From Deinococcus marmoris (GTDB taxonomy: Bacteria > Deinococcota > Deinococci > Deinococcales > Deinococcaceae), in the NCBI RefSeq assembly GCF_001949125.1, contig NZ_MSTI01000044.1, positions 15,449 through 79,448 on the forward strand: DNA of 64,000 nt. The letters are read 5' to 3'. Both the position numbers and the translations under genes were made by a program. The notes under the pieces are model-generated. The model was not told the origin of the DNA, ran no database searches, and worked only from the letters and a program-made list of their open reading frames with translations. Positions 21,445-32,127 of the stretch are shown here, in pieces; the stretch's first letter is position 1; every line of letters begins with the position of its first letter.

Positions 21445-22799
21445 GGGGACTCCTGTGGAGTTGGGTTGTGGGGCGTGGGTTGTGGGTTGTGGGAAAAGTT
21501 CGAGGTTTGCTTCTCGGCTTCGAGAAAGGCCGCAAGCTCCGAAACCCCAATCACGCGCTGTTCGCCACTCTGCAAATTCTTGAGACTCAGGGTTCCGTTC
21601 TCGATTTCTTGCGAACCAAGTAAAGCGATCCAGCGCACGCCCCGGCGTTCGGCGTCCTTGAAAGCACTGCCCGGTTTCATGGCACGGTAGGCGAACTCGG
21701 TGCGGGCCACGGCGCGGGCATCTATCGCGATCTTCGCCGCGTGCGGCACGTTCGCCTCATCCAGTGCGACGACATAGAGGAGTGGTCCCTCGGTCTGAGG
21801 GAGTTCAACACCCTCGGCCTCCAGCGCCAGCAACAGCCGCTCGACACCAAAAGCCCAGCCGATCCCTGGTGTGGCCTGCCCGCCTAGAATCTCGGCCAGA
21901 CCGTCGTAGCGTCCCCCCCCACCCAGCGCGGATTTTGCCCCCACGCCCTCGTGGTGCAGTTCCCAGGCCGTGCGGCGATAATAGTCCAGCCCGCGCACGA
22001 TGCTGGGATCGAGGTCATACGGCACGCCCCAGTCCTTCAAATAGCCCTGAACGGCTTCAAAGTGTGCCCGCGCCTCGTCTCCCAGAAAATCGAGCATCGG
22101 CTTGACGCTCAACTCGGCAATCAAGTCCTGATCGCCCTCGCTCTTGGAATCCAGAATCCGCATCGGGTTGCGGGTCAGGCGGTCTTTAGAGTCGTCGGAA
22201 AGCCTGTCGAGATGCGCGGTGAACAACTCCCGCAGATAGGCGTTGTAAGCCTCTCTATCTGCTGGATCGCCGATACTCCCCAGCTTGACGCGCACTTCCT
22301 TCAGGCCCAACTCGCGCACCACGTCCACCATCAGAGCAATCGCCTCTGCATCCACGAGGGGATCGGCGCTGCCCAGCACCTCGTAATCCACCTGATGAAA
22401 CTGGCGGTAGCGGCCCTTCTGCACGTTCTCGGCGCGGAAGATCGGCCCGGAAGTCCACAGTTTCAGCGGCGTGGGCAACTGCTTGAGGCCGTTCTGGAGG
22501 TAGGCCCGCACGATGGCCGCCGTGCCCTCCGGGCGCAGGATGAACCCGCCGTGGTCCCCGAAGTAGTACACAGTAAACATTTCCTTGCGGACGATGTCGG
22601 TGCTGTCGCCCACGCCGCGCTTGACCAGTTCGGCTTCCTCGAAGACGGGCGTATCGATGCGCTGCGCTCCGGCCCGCTCCAGCACGCGCCGCGCGGTTTC
22701 AGTCAGCCAGATATGCGCGGCGGCACTGGTGACGGGTGAGAGTTTGGGACTGCCCGGTGGCAGCAGATCGTTGGTCCCCTTGGGGCGGGTAATCGCCAT
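21441..22799 (-). CDS. hisS: Histidyl-tRNA synthetase
   Basis: This 452-residue class II synthetase has motif 2 in [23 protein letters not shown], the histidine loop [12 protein letters not shown] and motif 3 [15 protein letters not shown]. The C-terminal anticodon-binding domain follows. The last 20 residues ([13 protein letters not shown]...) are unusual. They are encoded by a simple CCCACAACC-like repeat and look like a recent extension into repetitive DNA. The stop overlaps the aspS start. Confidence 0.95.
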   Translation of the reverse strand: MAITRPKGTNDLLPPGSPKLSPVTSAAAHIWLTETARRVLERAGAQRIDTPVFEEAELVKRGVGDSTDIVRKEMFTVYYFGDHGGFILRPEGTAAIVRAYLQNGLKQLPTPLKLWTSGPIFRAENVQKGRYRQFHQVDYEVLGSADPLVDAEAIALMVDVVRELGLKEVRVKLGSIGDPADREAYNAYLRELFTAHLDRLSDDSKDRLTRNPMRILDSKSEGDQDLIAELSVKPMLDFLGDEARAHFEAVQGYLKDWGVPYDLDPSIVRGLDYYRRTAWELHHEGVGAKSALGGGGRYDGLAEILGGQATPGIGWAFGVERLLLALEAEGVELPQTEGPLLYVVALDEANVPHAAKIAIDARAVARTEFAYRAMKPGSAFKDAERRGVRWIALLGSQEIENGTLSLKNLQSGEQRVIGVSELAAFLEAEKQTSNFSHNPQPTPHNPTPQESP

Positions 22800-22907
22800 A
22801 ACAGAGGGGAGTCTACGGGTCTGAAGGTCAAAGGGTCAAAGACGGAGGCGCAAACAGGGGAGGGGCCGCCTCTCCCATTCAGGAAAGGCGGCCCCCGGAA
22901 AGAGGAC

Positions 22908-23276
22908 TTACTGGCGGACGCTGTAGGGCAGGCCGGTGGACTGCTTACCCGCGACTTCCACAAACAGCCAGCTTCCGCCCACCGGGGCGTCGGCGGGAAT
23001 GGTCAGAACGATCTCGCTGTCGGTCCAGGACTGAATGGCCGAGGCCGGGAAGACGTAGCCGCCTTTCCCGGTTTCATCGGCCCCCAGGCGAACCTGCCCG
23101 GTGCCAGGGCCACCCAGATAACGGCCCTGAACGGTGAGTGAACCGCCGCGCGTGGCGGCTTCCGAGACTTTGATCAGCACAGGCGTTACCGTCACGAAGC
23201 GGTCTGTGGATTGAGAGGGCGCGCAGGACGCCAGAGCGCCTACCATGAGTGAAGAAGCAACCAAGAAACGCAGCAT
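22908..23276 (-). CDS. Small lipoprotein with IPT/TIG-like domain
   Basis: This 122-residue protein has a signal peptide and lipobox (VGALASC, Cys near residue 17). A single beta-sandwich resembling IPT/TIG domains follows: [25 protein letters not shown], then [26 protein letters not shown] 23276 is chosen because GGAGG lies 8 nt upstream and it sets the lipobox correctly. An earlier GTG would add seven residues. It is probably anchored to a membrane. It is divergent from the lipid kinase gene. Confidence 0.7.
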   Translation of the reverse strand: MLRFLVASSLMVGALASCAPSQSTDRFVTVTPVLIKVSEAATRGGSLTVQGRYLGGPGTGQVRLGADETGKGGYVFPASAIQSWTDSEIVLTIPADAPVGGSWLFVEVAGKQSTGLPYSVRQ

Positions 23277-23303
23277 AGCAACAGCCTCCGAATTCACAGT
23301 CTA

Positions 23304-24272
23304 ATGAAAGGTCAGATGACAGGTCAAACCTCCCCCCCCGTCCCCCCCAACACTCCCAAGGCCGTGCGCGTGCTGGTCGTCTTTAATCCCAAGAGCGGCA
23401 ACGGCGACAGCGATCTGCCGGAATTCGTGCGTCTGCTGCGGGCAGGCGGGGCCGAGGTGGTGCAGCGGGAAACCAAAAAGGACACGCCGCTGGCAGAACA
23501 GGTCAATGACCTGCACGCCTTTGACATCCTGGTCGCGGCTGGGGGAGACGGAACCGTGAGCAGCCTGGCCTACGCCATCCGCGACAGTGGCGTGCCGTTG
23601 CTGGCCTTTCCCGCCGGAACCGCCAACCTGATCGCGCAGAATCTGGATCTGCCCACCACCGCGCCAGAACTGGCTGATCTGGTGCTGGCTGGGCACTGCA
23701 TCACCGTCGATCTGGGAGAAATCGAAGTGGGCGGCAAGAAGAACGGGTTTGCCATGCTGGCCGGGGCCGGGGCGGACGCTGCCATGATCCGCGACAGCGA
23801 GGATCTGAAGGAACACTTTGGCGTGATGGCCTACGTCCTGAGCGCCATGAAGCAGCTCAACCCGAAAAAGACGACGTTCACGCTGACCATCGACGGCAAG
23901 ACGCGAGAATTCGAGGGCATCGGCGTGATGGCCGCCAACTTCGGGATGGCCAATTACCGCATGCCGATCACGACTGACATCGATCCGGGGGACGGACAGC
24001 TCACGGTGGTGTTGCTGAAAGCGGGCAATCTGCTGCGCCTGATTCCCAACCTGATCGACTCGCTGCGGGCCAAGCTGAACCTGGGAGACCCTCTGTTCAG
24101 CGGCAATCTGGAGACCCTGCACGCCTGCGAGATCACGGTAGAGGCCGCCGATCCCTTCCCGCTGCAATACGACGGCGAGCTGATGGAGGAGACGACGCCG
24201 TTCACGGCCCGCATTCTGCCCGGCGCGGCGCGGTTCATCACGGCGGCCAGGAAGGAAGAGGTGGAGACGTAA
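23304..24272 (+). CDS. Diacylglycerol/lipid kinase family protein
   Basis: This 322-residue protein belongs to the DAGK catalytic family (YegS/BmrU/DgkB). FNPKSGNGD opens the nucleotide domain. The ATP-binding signature [15 protein letters not shown] lies near residues 77-91, followed by [16 protein letters not shown]. The C-terminal beta-sandwich ends with LQYDGELM. Family members phosphorylate diacylglycerol or related lipids. ATG 23304 is used, and ATG 23316 is an equally plausible start. The lipid substrate is not established here. Confidence 0.9.
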   Translation: MKGQMTGQTSPPVPPNTPKAVRVLVVFNPKSGNGDSDLPEFVRLLRAGGAEVVQRETKKDTPLAEQVNDLHAFDILVAAGGDGTVSSLAYAIRDSGVPLLAFPAGTANLIAQNLDLPTTAPELADLVLAGHCITVDLGEIEVGGKKNGFAMLAGAGADAAMIRDSEDLKEHFGVMAYVLSAMKQLNPKKTTFTLTIDGKTREFEGIGVMAANFGMANYRMPITTDIDPGDGQLTVVLLKAGNLLRLIPNLIDSLRAKLNLGDPLFSGNLETLHACEITVEAADPFPLQYDGELMEETTPFTARILPGAARFITAARKEEVET

Positions 24273-24295
24273 GCACAAGTCGTTATGTTTCAGGG

Positions 24296-24790
24296 GTGGC
24301 GAACTCCATTCTCGTGACCGAAGACGAGAGAAGCTGCCGGGTCTGCCACCAGACCAAGCTCCTGCAACTTTTTCCAAAGAACCGCCCTGATGGAAGTCGG
24401 TTTTTTCGCTGTCTGGACTGTCAGGCCACCGCATATAAGACGAGATACCACCAGGATGACCGAAGGCGCGCCCTTCAGGTTGCCTACAGCATGAACGGAA
24501 GTGTGGAACGGCGCTTTCCAGATCTGGAGCGTTTACCGCCCGAGCAACTTGTCGAGATCATGGTGACAACGAGAACCTGCCGCTACTGTGGTCTCCCCAA
24601 TGGCAATTCGGGGCGCGGCTTTCAACTCGATCACGTCATTCCGTTGTCCAGGGGCGGCCCACATGAACTCAGCAACATCGCGCTGTGCTGTGACCGCTGC
24701 AACCGTGCCAAGTGGGATTCCACAGAGGCCGAATATCTGGACTGGCTGCGTGAGGCGGCGGCAAGATTGACCAGCGTCGCCAAAGAATAA
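24296..24790 (+). CDS. HNH endonuclease with N-terminal zinc-finger module
   Basis: This 164-residue protein has an N-terminal CRVC...CLDC cluster (about residues 15-43). The HNH domain at about 98-150 has CRYCG, the catalytic QLDHVIPLSRGG, the NIALCCDRCNRAKW knuckle and a second Cys pair. The GTG start at 24296 has TATGTT (24284-24289) 6 nt upstream. Base composition seems less GC-biased than neighbouring genes. It precedes a tyrosine recombinase. The enzyme may nick or cut DNA, but the target and role (housekeeping or mobile) are unknown. Confidence 0.8.
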   Translation: MANSILVTEDERSCRVCHQTKLLQLFPKNRPDGSRFFRCLDCQATAYKTRYHQDDRRRALQVAYSMNGSVERRFPDLERLPPEQLVEIMVTTRTCRYCGLPNGNSGRGFQLDHVIPLSRGGPHELSNIALCCDRCNRAKWDSTEAEYLDWLREAAARLTSVAKE

Positions 24791-24800
24791 TCTTATGTCC

Positions 24801-24806
24801 TATAAT
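24801..24806 (+). promoter_or_regulatory. Consensus -10 box before the recombinase gene
   Basis: TATAAT, a perfect consensus box, lies 7 nt before the ATG of an 11-codon mini-ORF (24814) that overlaps the recombinase start. No clear -35 box is visible. Confidence 0.55.
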
Positions 24807-24813
24807 TTCACTT

Positions 24814-24849
24814 ATGAGAAGTAGAAGCCTGGAGATGGGCCAACAATGA
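24814..24849 (+). CDS. Candidate 11-residue leader ORF coupled to the recombinase gene
   Basis: ATG 24814 opens [11 protein letters not shown] and stops at TGA 24847-24849, which overlaps the recombinase ATG (24846) as ATGA. The TATAAT box 7 nt upstream makes this a leaderless start. Ribosomes that load on this ORF could reinitiate at the recombinase. GGAG inside the mini-ORF may serve the downstream start directly. No function beyond coupling is inferred. Confidence 0.4.
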   Translation: MRSRSLEMGQQ

Positions 24850-25892
24850 CCGAGGGTGCCCTGGTCCTGGCCTCACGCTGGTCAAACGCCGCCAACCGTA
24901 GGCGTGAAGGTTTACGAGCGGCGCACGAGCAGAATGCCGACGCCCTGACCGATCTGCTGGTGACCTATATGCGCCTGAAATCCAGCCGGGGCGCGCGGGT
25001 CAGTCAGATGACGCTGGACCACTACTGCGAATCGGTCCGGCGCTTTCTGGCCTTCACCGGACCGCCGGAAACGCCCGAACGGGCACTGAACCAGTTGGCC
25101 GCCGAGGACTTCGAGGTCTGGATGTTGACCATGCAGCAGGCGAGTCTGGCCGCGTCCAGCATCAAACGCCATCTTTACGGTGTGCGGAACCTGATGAAGG
25201 CGCTGGTCTGGGCCGGGGCGATTGCCAGCGATCCCAGTGCCGGGGTACGGCCTCCCAGTGACACGACACCCGCCCATGCCAAGAAACAGGCGCTGTCCGT
25301 GGCGCGGTATGCGGAACTGCTGACCCTGCCTGCCTCCATGCACCCTGCCGACACCCTGCGCGCCCACCGGGACATGCTGCTGCTGGAACTCGGCGGCAGC
25401 CTGGGCCTGCGCGCGGCAGAACTGGTGGGGCTGAATGCCACAGACATAGACCTCAACGAACGTCAGTTGCGGGTGCTGGGCAAGGGTGGCAAGGGGCGGA
25501 CGGTGCCCCTGACCGCGCGGGTGGAACGCAGCCTGCGTCTGTGGCTGATGTCGCGCTCGTCATTGCAAGCCCTGAACAAGCTGGGTACGTCAGCCCTGCT
25601 GGTCTCGCTGAGTGGACGCAACTATGGAGGACGGCTGACCACCAAGGGCGCACGCACGATTGCTGCCACGTACTATCAGGAGCTGGGCCTGGCCCCCGAG
25701 TTGTGGGGCCTGCATACCCTGCGGCGCACGGCGGGCACCCATCTCTACCGCGCCACGCGTGATCTGCACGTTGTTGCCGACGTACTGGGCCACGCGTCGG
25801 TCAACACCTCGGCCATCTACGCCAAGATGGACACGGAAGTGCGGCGCGAGGCGATGGAAGCGATGGAACGCTTGCGTGAGCCACAGGACTGA
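24846..25892 (+). CDS. Tyrosine recombinase (XerC/XerD-like)
   Basis: This 348-residue site-specific recombinase has an N-terminal SAM-like core-binding domain (about residues 33-125: [27 protein letters not shown]). In the catalytic domain the Arg of [11 protein letters not shown], Lys of [22 protein letters not shown] (His-x-x-Arg), [11 protein letters not shown] (His and nucleophile Tyr) form a full set. Its length and lack of mobile-element neighbours fit a chromosomal Xer-type enzyme acting at dif, but a phage or island integrase cannot be excluded. Confidence 0.88.
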   Translation: MTEGALVLASRWSNAANRRREGLRAAHEQNADALTDLLVTYMRLKSSRGARVSQMTLDHYCESVRRFLAFTGPPETPERALNQLAAEDFEVWMLTMQQASLAASSIKRHLYGVRNLMKALVWAGAIASDPSAGVRPPSDTTPAHAKKQALSVARYAELLTLPASMHPADTLRAHRDMLLLELGGSLGLRAAELVGLNATDIDLNERQLRVLGKGGKGRTVPLTARVERSLRLWLMSRSSLQALNKLGTSALLVSLSGRNYGGRLTTKGARTIAATYYQELGLAPELWGLHTLRRTAGTHLYRATRDLHVVADVLGHASVNTSAIYAKMDTEVRREAMEAMERLREPQD

Positions 25893-27371
<1,479 letters not shown>

Positions 27372-27447
27372 GATAGGGGGCAGGGGATGAAAAGGTCAGG
27401 GGGTGTGCCTGTCCCTCACGCGGGCTGTGGGTTAAGATGACGGCACT

Positions 27448-28152
27448 TTGAGATTGGCTTTCATCAGCGACATTCACGGAAATATCCATGCCCTGACGGC
27501 AGTCAAACGGTTTCTGACCGAGAACATCGTCAATCAGGTGATCGTGGTGGGCGATCTGGTCGGCTACGGCGCAAGCCCCGGCCCGGTGATCGATTTCGTC
27601 AAGCGCGAGGGCTGGCCCACCGGCCTGGGGTCCAGCGACATGCGCGTCGCCATCGATCTGGGAGACCGCGAGGGACGGCGCGGCGTGGCCGATCAGGTGC
27701 TGACCTGGACCAAGAAGATGCTGGCACCCGAGCAGACCGATTTCCTGCGCCGCCTGCCGCCGGGCGGACGGATCGTGACCCCAGTGGGCCGGGTGCGCTA
27801 CTTCCACGGCAGCCCCCATGACCCCGAACAGCGGCTGGACCTGATGTCCTCCGAGCGGGAACTGGAGGAGCTGGCCGAGACGCTGGGCGCGCGGGTGATC
27901 GTGGTGGGCGGCTCGCATGTGCCGTTTAGCCGCGTCATCGGCGAGACCACCTTCGTCGATCCGGGCAGCGTGGGCCTGAGCCTCAACCATGAGCCGGGCG
28001 CAGATGTGGTGATCGTGGACTGCGTCGGGCGCAAGCCGAAGGTGTCGCTGCACAAGGTGACCTACGACTACGCCTCCAGCGCCTTCGACATCATGGCCTG
28101 GAACCTGCCGCCCGTTATTGCGGATGTGATCAAGACGGGGCGGATGGGGTAG
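27448..28152 (+). CDS. Calcineurin-like metallophosphoesterase with altered motifs
   Basis: This 234-residue protein keeps the first two metal motifs: SDIHGN (residues 7-12) and VVGDLVGYG (about 34-42). The normal GNH[DE] motif reads GSSDMR (about 67-72). The C-terminal GHTH-like motif reads GGSHVPF, while FHGSP is intact. Two metal-ligand regions are therefore changed, so catalysis may be reduced or altered. The start is TTG, with TAAGAT 9 nt upstream. A strong hairpin terminator follows the stop. The substrate is unknown. Confidence 0.8.
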   Translation: MRLAFISDIHGNIHALTAVKRFLTENIVNQVIVVGDLVGYGASPGPVIDFVKREGWPTGLGSSDMRVAIDLGDREGRRGVADQVLTWTKKMLAPEQTDFLRRLPPGGRIVTPVGRVRYFHGSPHDPEQRLDLMSSERELEELAETLGARVIVVGGSHVPFSRVIGETTFVDPGSVGLSLNHEPGADVVIVDCVGRKPKVSLHKVTYDYASSAFDIMAWNLPPVIADVIKTGRMG

Positions 28153-28160
28153 CGGGGCGG

Positions 28161-28203
28161 AAACGAGAGGGGGCAAGTCGTTCTGACTTGCCCCCTCTCG
28201 TTT
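28161..28203. terminator. Bidirectional intrinsic terminator
   Basis: A 19-bp stem (28161-28179 with 28185-28203) with a 5-nt loop. AAA on one side and TTTT on the other serve both the phosphoesterase gene and the convergent aminotransferase gene. Confidence 0.9.
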
Positions 28204-28209
28204 TGGAGA

Positions 28210-29367
28210 TCAGACCAGCACGCCGTCCAGTGACTCGTCGAACCTGCCCACCAGCCCGCGTTCGCCGAGAATGTCTTCCAGGGCCGTCATCAGCGCGCGG
28301 TAGGGGCCGGGGCGGGCCGCCTCGCCCATCAGGCCCAGCCGCCAGATCACGCCCGCCGTGGGGCCAAGGCCGCCGGTCACGCTGATTTCGCGTTTTCGCA
28401 GCGCCTGACGCACGCCCGCGTCGTCAAAGCCCTCGGGCAGCCGCAGGGCCAGCACGGTGGGCAGGCGGTCCTCTGGGCGGCGCACGTAGGGCGAGAAGCC
28501 CAGCGGCTTCAGCGCGCTGACAATCGCCTCGCCCACCTGCTGTACGCGGCGCTGGCGGGCCTCCATGCCTTCCTCCAGCGCGGCCTGTAAAGCAGCGTGA
28601 AAGGCGAAATGCAGGTTGACCGGAACGGTGTGGTGATAGGTGTGGCGGGTCCAGTAGTCGCGCAGGCCCTCGAAATCGCAGTACCACAGCGGGGTGGGCG
28701 TGCGGCGGGCGGCATAGCGCGCCAGCGCCCGTTCGCTGATGGCCACCGGGGCCACGCCGGGGGGGGCGCTCAGGCACTTCTGCGCGCCGGTGTAGGCGTA
28801 ATCCACGCCCCACTCGGCCATATGGAAGGGTTCCATTCCGGCGGTGGTCACGGCGTCCACGGTCAGTAAAGCTCCCGTGCCGCGCACCAGTTCGGCAATC
28901 TCGGGCACCGGGTTCAGCACGCCGGTACTCGTCTCGCCGTGAACCACCGCCACCATGCGGATATCGCCGCCGTGGGCCAGTTGTGCGGCCACATCCTCAG
29001 GGCGGATCGCCTCGCCCAGTGGGGCCGTGACCAGCCGCACCCGCGCGCCGTAGCGGGCCGCCATCTCGGCCATGCGGCGGCCAAAGCTGCCGTTGGCGCA
29101 GACCAGCACCTCGTCACCTTCCTCCACCAGATTGGCGAAGCCGGCCTCCATGCCCAGGCTTCCCGTTCCTGCCAGCAGCGCCGTAAAGCCCTCGGGTTCC
29201 GCGCCGTACATCACGCGCAGATCGTCCTGAATCTCGCGGTTCAGGGCGAACACCTCCGGGTCCATGTGGCCCAGCATCGGGCGGGTCATGGCGTGCATGG
29301 CGCGCGGATGGATCGGGGTGGGGCCGGGGGTCAGCAGGATGTGTTCGGGATAGGCGTCCAGGGGCAT
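28210..29367 (-). CDS. Class V aminotransferase (alanine-glyoxylate / serine-pyruvate type)
   Basis: This 385-residue PLP enzyme starts with [14 protein letters not shown] and LGHMDPE, typical of alanine-glyoxylate or serine-glyoxylate transaminases. [15 protein letters not shown] binds the cofactor phosphate, VHGETSTGV lies mid-domain, and the PLP lysine is in [13 protein letters not shown] (near residue 198). Substrates are probably small amino acids and glyoxylate or pyruvate. The exact pair cannot be told from sequence. It is transcribed alone, convergent with the phosphoesterase gene. Confidence 0.88.
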   Translation of the reverse strand: MPLDAYPEHILLTPGPTPIHPRAMHAMTRPMLGHMDPEVFALNREIQDDLRVMYGAEPEGFTALLAGTGSLGMEAGFANLVEEGDEVLVCANGSFGRRMAEMAARYGARVRLVTAPLGEAIRPEDVAAQLAHGGDIRMVAVVHGETSTGVLNPVPEIAELVRGTGALLTVDAVTTAGMEPFHMAEWGVDYAYTGAQKCLSAPPGVAPVAISERALARYAARRTPTPLWYCDFEGLRDYWTRHTYHHTVPVNLHFAFHAALQAALEEGMEARQRRVQQVGEAIVSALKPLGFSPYVRRPEDRLPTVLALRLPEGFDDAGVRQALRKREISVTGGLGPTAGVIWRLGLMGEAARPGPYRALMTALEDILGERGLVGRFDESLDGVLV

Positions 29368-29557
29368 GGCAGGAGAATAGAGTTTTGAAGCCAGTTTAGC
29401 AACTTTATTGCGCTAGATTAGATTTCTAACTCAGATAAAACAATTTTATTGCGTCAGAATTGCCATAACTGAGCAATACGGTTGCCCGCCTCCAAATTCA
29501 GGCTCGATTCAGTCCGCCGTCACCTCCCCGGCGTGCAAAGTCATTAGGATTGACGTT

Positions 29558-30259
29558 ATGACCGCCACGCCGCCGACTGAATCCACTCCCCTGAAAGCCG
29601 TTCTGTTTGACCGGGACGACACCATCGCCTACACGGACCGCGAGGTCTACGCCGAGGCCGCGCGCTGGGCTGCCGGGAAGTACGGCCTGGACGCCCGCGC
29701 AGTGGGCACGGCGATGCTGGGGCAGTGGCAGGAGCGGGCGCTGACGTGGTGGGACCTGCGAACCGAGGACGACGAGACGGCCTTCTGGGACAGCTATGGC
29801 CTGGAGCTGATGGAACGGCTGGGCCTGCCCGCCTCCGACGCTGCCGCCTTCATGGCCGCCTATCCCTACGAGCGGTTCATGAAGCCCGTGCCGCACGCCC
29901 GCGAGGTCTTGCAGGAGTTGCGCGCCCGTGGCCTCAAAATCGGCGTGCTGAGCAACACGCTGCCCAGCATTGCCCGCACGCTGGAAGAGGTGGGGCTGGC
30001 CGATCTGGTGGACGTGGCGGTGGCGACGTGTTCGGTGGGCATCCATAAACCGGACGTGGGTGCGTTCCTGCACGCGGCGGGGGCGCTGGGACTGCGCCCG
30101 CAGGAGGTGCTGTTCGTGGACGACAAGGTCGAGAATGTGGAGGCGGCCCGCGCGCTGGGCATGCAGGCCACCGTGATCGATCTGCAAGGTCAGGACCGGA
30201 ACGCCATCCACGATCTGCGCGCGGTGCTGGAGCTGGTGGGCGAATTGGTGCGCGCGTGA
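29558..30259 (+). CDS. HAD-superfamily hydrolase
   Basis: This 233-residue phosphatase-like protein has motif I FDRDDTIAYTD (near residue 16), motif II GVLSNTL, the Lys motif IHKPDVGAF and motif IV LFVDDKVENVEAA. The helical cap between motifs I and II is type C1. TAGGAT (29545-29550) sits 7 nt before the ATG. It opens a five-gene unit for murein-peptide breakdown: its stop overlaps the GTG of the M19 dipeptidase. Its substrate may be a phosphorylated product of that pathway, but this is only positional inference. Confidence 0.85.
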   Translation: MTATPPTESTPLKAVLFDRDDTIAYTDREVYAEAARWAAGKYGLDARAVGTAMLGQWQERALTWWDLRTEDDETAFWDSYGLELMERLGLPASDAAAFMAAYPYERFMKPVPHAREVLQELRARGLKIGVLSNTLPSIARTLEEVGLADLVDVAVATCSVGIHKPDVGAFLHAAGALGLRPQEVLFVDDKVENVEAARALGMQATVIDLQGQDRNAIHDLRAVLELVGELVRA

Positions 30260-31233
30260 GACTGATCGACGGGCATCTGGATCTCGCCTACAACGCGGTC
30301 AGCGGGCGCGATCTGACGCTGACGCCGGAAGAGTTGCGGCGCGTTGATCCGGTGGAGGGCCAGACCGCCACCACCACTTTCACGGAGTTGCGGGCAGCGG
30401 GCGTGGGGGTCTGTTTCGGCACGCTGTTCGCGCTGCCACGCACGCCCGACTCGCCGCAGGGCTACACCGATCATGCCGGGGCGCGGGCACAGGCGCTGGC
30501 CCAACTGGACGTGTACCGCCGCTGGGAGGACGGGGGTTTTCTCCGGCTGCTGCGCTCTGGGGCCGAGGTCAGCGCCCATCTGGCCCAGGCAGATGCCCCG
30601 CTGGGTGTCGTGCTGCTGATGGAAGGGGCGGACCCGCTGCGGGACGCTGATGACCTGCGCTTCTGGGTGGATGCTGGCGTGCGGCTCATCGGTCCGGCGT
30701 GGGGCGCGACACGGTATGCGGGCGGCACGGGTGCGCCGGGACCTTTGACGGACGTGGGCAAAGTGCTGGTGACGGCCATGCGCGATCTAGGCATCGCGCT
30801 GGACGCCTCGCATCTGGACGACGCCGCGTTCTGGGACGCGGCTGAAATTGGGCCGAGGATGATCGCCTCCCACTCCAATTCCCGCACCCTGGTCTCTGGC
30901 AACCGCCATCTGAGCGACGAGATGGCCCGCGCCATTGCGGCAGCGGACGGCGTGATCGGGCTGGTTTTCCTGAGTTCGTTTATCAAACAGGGGGCGGAGA
31001 ATGGCGCGACGTTGGACGATCTGGCCGCCCACGCCCGCCATTACGCCGAACTTGTCGGCTGGGACCGGGTGGCGCTGGGCAGCGACATGGACGGCGGTTT
31101 CGGATCCGAGAAGACGCCCGTGGGCATCGGGCGATACTCGGAATTGCCGCGTTTTCTGGATGAAGTGCCCCAAGAACATCGCGCGGCGGTGGCGGCCAAC
31201 AACTGGTTGCGCTGGCTGACGGCGTACCTGTAA
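30256..31233 (+). CDS. M19-family (membrane/renal) dipeptidase
   Basis: This 325-residue zinc dipeptidase shows the expected ligands: DGHLDLAYN (HxD, residues 4-12), the Glu of LLMEGADPL, the His of ASHSNSR, NRHLSDEM and the Asp of LGSDMDGGF. Family members hydrolyse dipeptides, often with a D-residue at the C-terminal position. No signal peptide is present, so it acts in the cytosol. Start is GTG in a GTGA overlap with the HAD gene. Neighbouring NlpC/P60 and Ala-Glu epimerase genes suggest cell-wall peptide recycling. Confidence 0.9.
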   Translation: MRLIDGHLDLAYNAVSGRDLTLTPEELRRVDPVEGQTATTTFTELRAAGVGVCFGTLFALPRTPDSPQGYTDHAGARAQALAQLDVYRRWEDGGFLRLLRSGAEVSAHLAQADAPLGVVLLMEGADPLRDADDLRFWVDAGVRLIGPAWGATRYAGGTGAPGPLTDVGKVLVTAMRDLGIALDASHLDDAAFWDAAEIGPRMIASHSNSRTLVSGNRHLSDEMARAIAAADGVIGLVFLSSFIKQGAENGATLDDLAAHARHYAELVGWDRVALGSDMDGGFGSEKTPVGIGRYSELPRFLDEVPQEHRAAVAANNWLRWLTAYL

Positions 31234-31260
31234 CCCCCGTTTCCCGCTACCCTGTCGGAC

Positions 31261-32127
31261 ATGCACCTCCCCGATTCCCGTACCCACGCCTATCAGCCCG
31301 ACTCCCGGCTGGCTGAGGACGCCCTGCGCGGCCAGCTTTCAGAGGGCGAATGGACCTACATCACTCCACGTCCAATAGCTGCCACCAGCCGTTTAAGTCT
31401 GCGCTCTGGACCCCGCGCCGACGCGGCCCAGGTCTCGGAGGCGCTGCCCGGTGAGGCACTGGAACTGCTGTGGGACGACGCGGGTGGCTGGGCCTATGTC
31501 CGCACCGTCCATGACCGCTATCTGGGGTGGACTCCGGCAGCGGGGTTGACCGAACCACAGCACGGCGATTTACTGACGGTGACTGCCCTGCGTGCCCACG
31601 CTTACGCCGGGCCAAAGGTCAGCCAGCCGATTGTCGGGGAATTGTGTCTGGGGGCCAGGATCATTCGCGCGTCGGGCGAAGCCGTGACCGAGGGTGGGCG
31701 GCCCTGGCTGCCAGTCTCGCTTCCTGGGGGCAAGGACGGCTGGATGGGCGAGGCCACGCTCTCCCCCATCCCCGAGGCCGATCCGGCGGCGCTCACCATG
31801 CGCTTTCTGGACACGCCGTATGTCTGGGGCGGGCGCAGCGCCTGGGGTCTGGACTGCTCGGGCCTGACGCAACTGGTGTTCGGTGCGTTCGGGCAGCTCA
31901 TTCCCCGTGACGCCGATCAGCAGCAGGAATTTCTGAGTGCGGTGGAGTGGCCCCAGCGCGGCGATCTGGCCTTTTTCCCCGGCCACGTCGGCCTGATGCT
32001 GGACGAGCGGCGAATGGTCCACGCCAACGCCACCCACATGCGCGTCACGGTGGAGACGTTGGGCGAGGGCGAGTACGGACAGAAGCTGGCGGAAGGCTGC
32101 ACGGGCTTCGGACGGTGGACGGCGTGA
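31261..32127 (+). CDS. NlpC/P60 endopeptidase with SH3 domains (YkfC-like)
   Basis: This 288-residue protein has two SH3b-like modules (about residues 20-165) and a C-terminal NlpC/P60 cysteine peptidase. The catalytic Cys is in GLDCSGLTQLVF, the His in FFPGHVGLML, and HANATHMRV supplies the third polar region. The organisation matches gamma-D-glutamyl-diamino-acid peptidases (YkfC/DppVI type) that release L-Ala-D-Glu from murein peptides. There is no signal peptide, so it is probably a cytosolic recycling enzyme. TACCCT (31248-31253) lies 7 nt before the ATG. The stop overlaps the epimerase GTG. Confidence 0.88.
   Translation: MHLPDSRTHAYQPDSRLAEDALRGQLSEGEWTYITPRPIAATSRLSLRSGPRADAAQVSEALPGEALELLWDDAGGWAYVRTVHDRYLGWTPAAGLTEPQHGDLLTVTALRAHAYAGPKVSQPIVGELCLGARIIRASGEAVTEGGRPWLPVSLPGGKDGWMGEATLSPIPEADPAALTMRFLDTPYVWGGRSAWGLDCSGLTQLVFGAFGQLIPRDADQQQEFLSAVEWPQRGDLAFFPGHVGLMLDERRMVHANATHMRVTVETLGEGEYGQKLAEGCTGFGRWTA

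Noticed and set aside
24296..25892. Prophage or genomic island
   Set aside because: Only two genes, with housekeeping genes immediately on both sides, and no repeats or tRNA target were seen.
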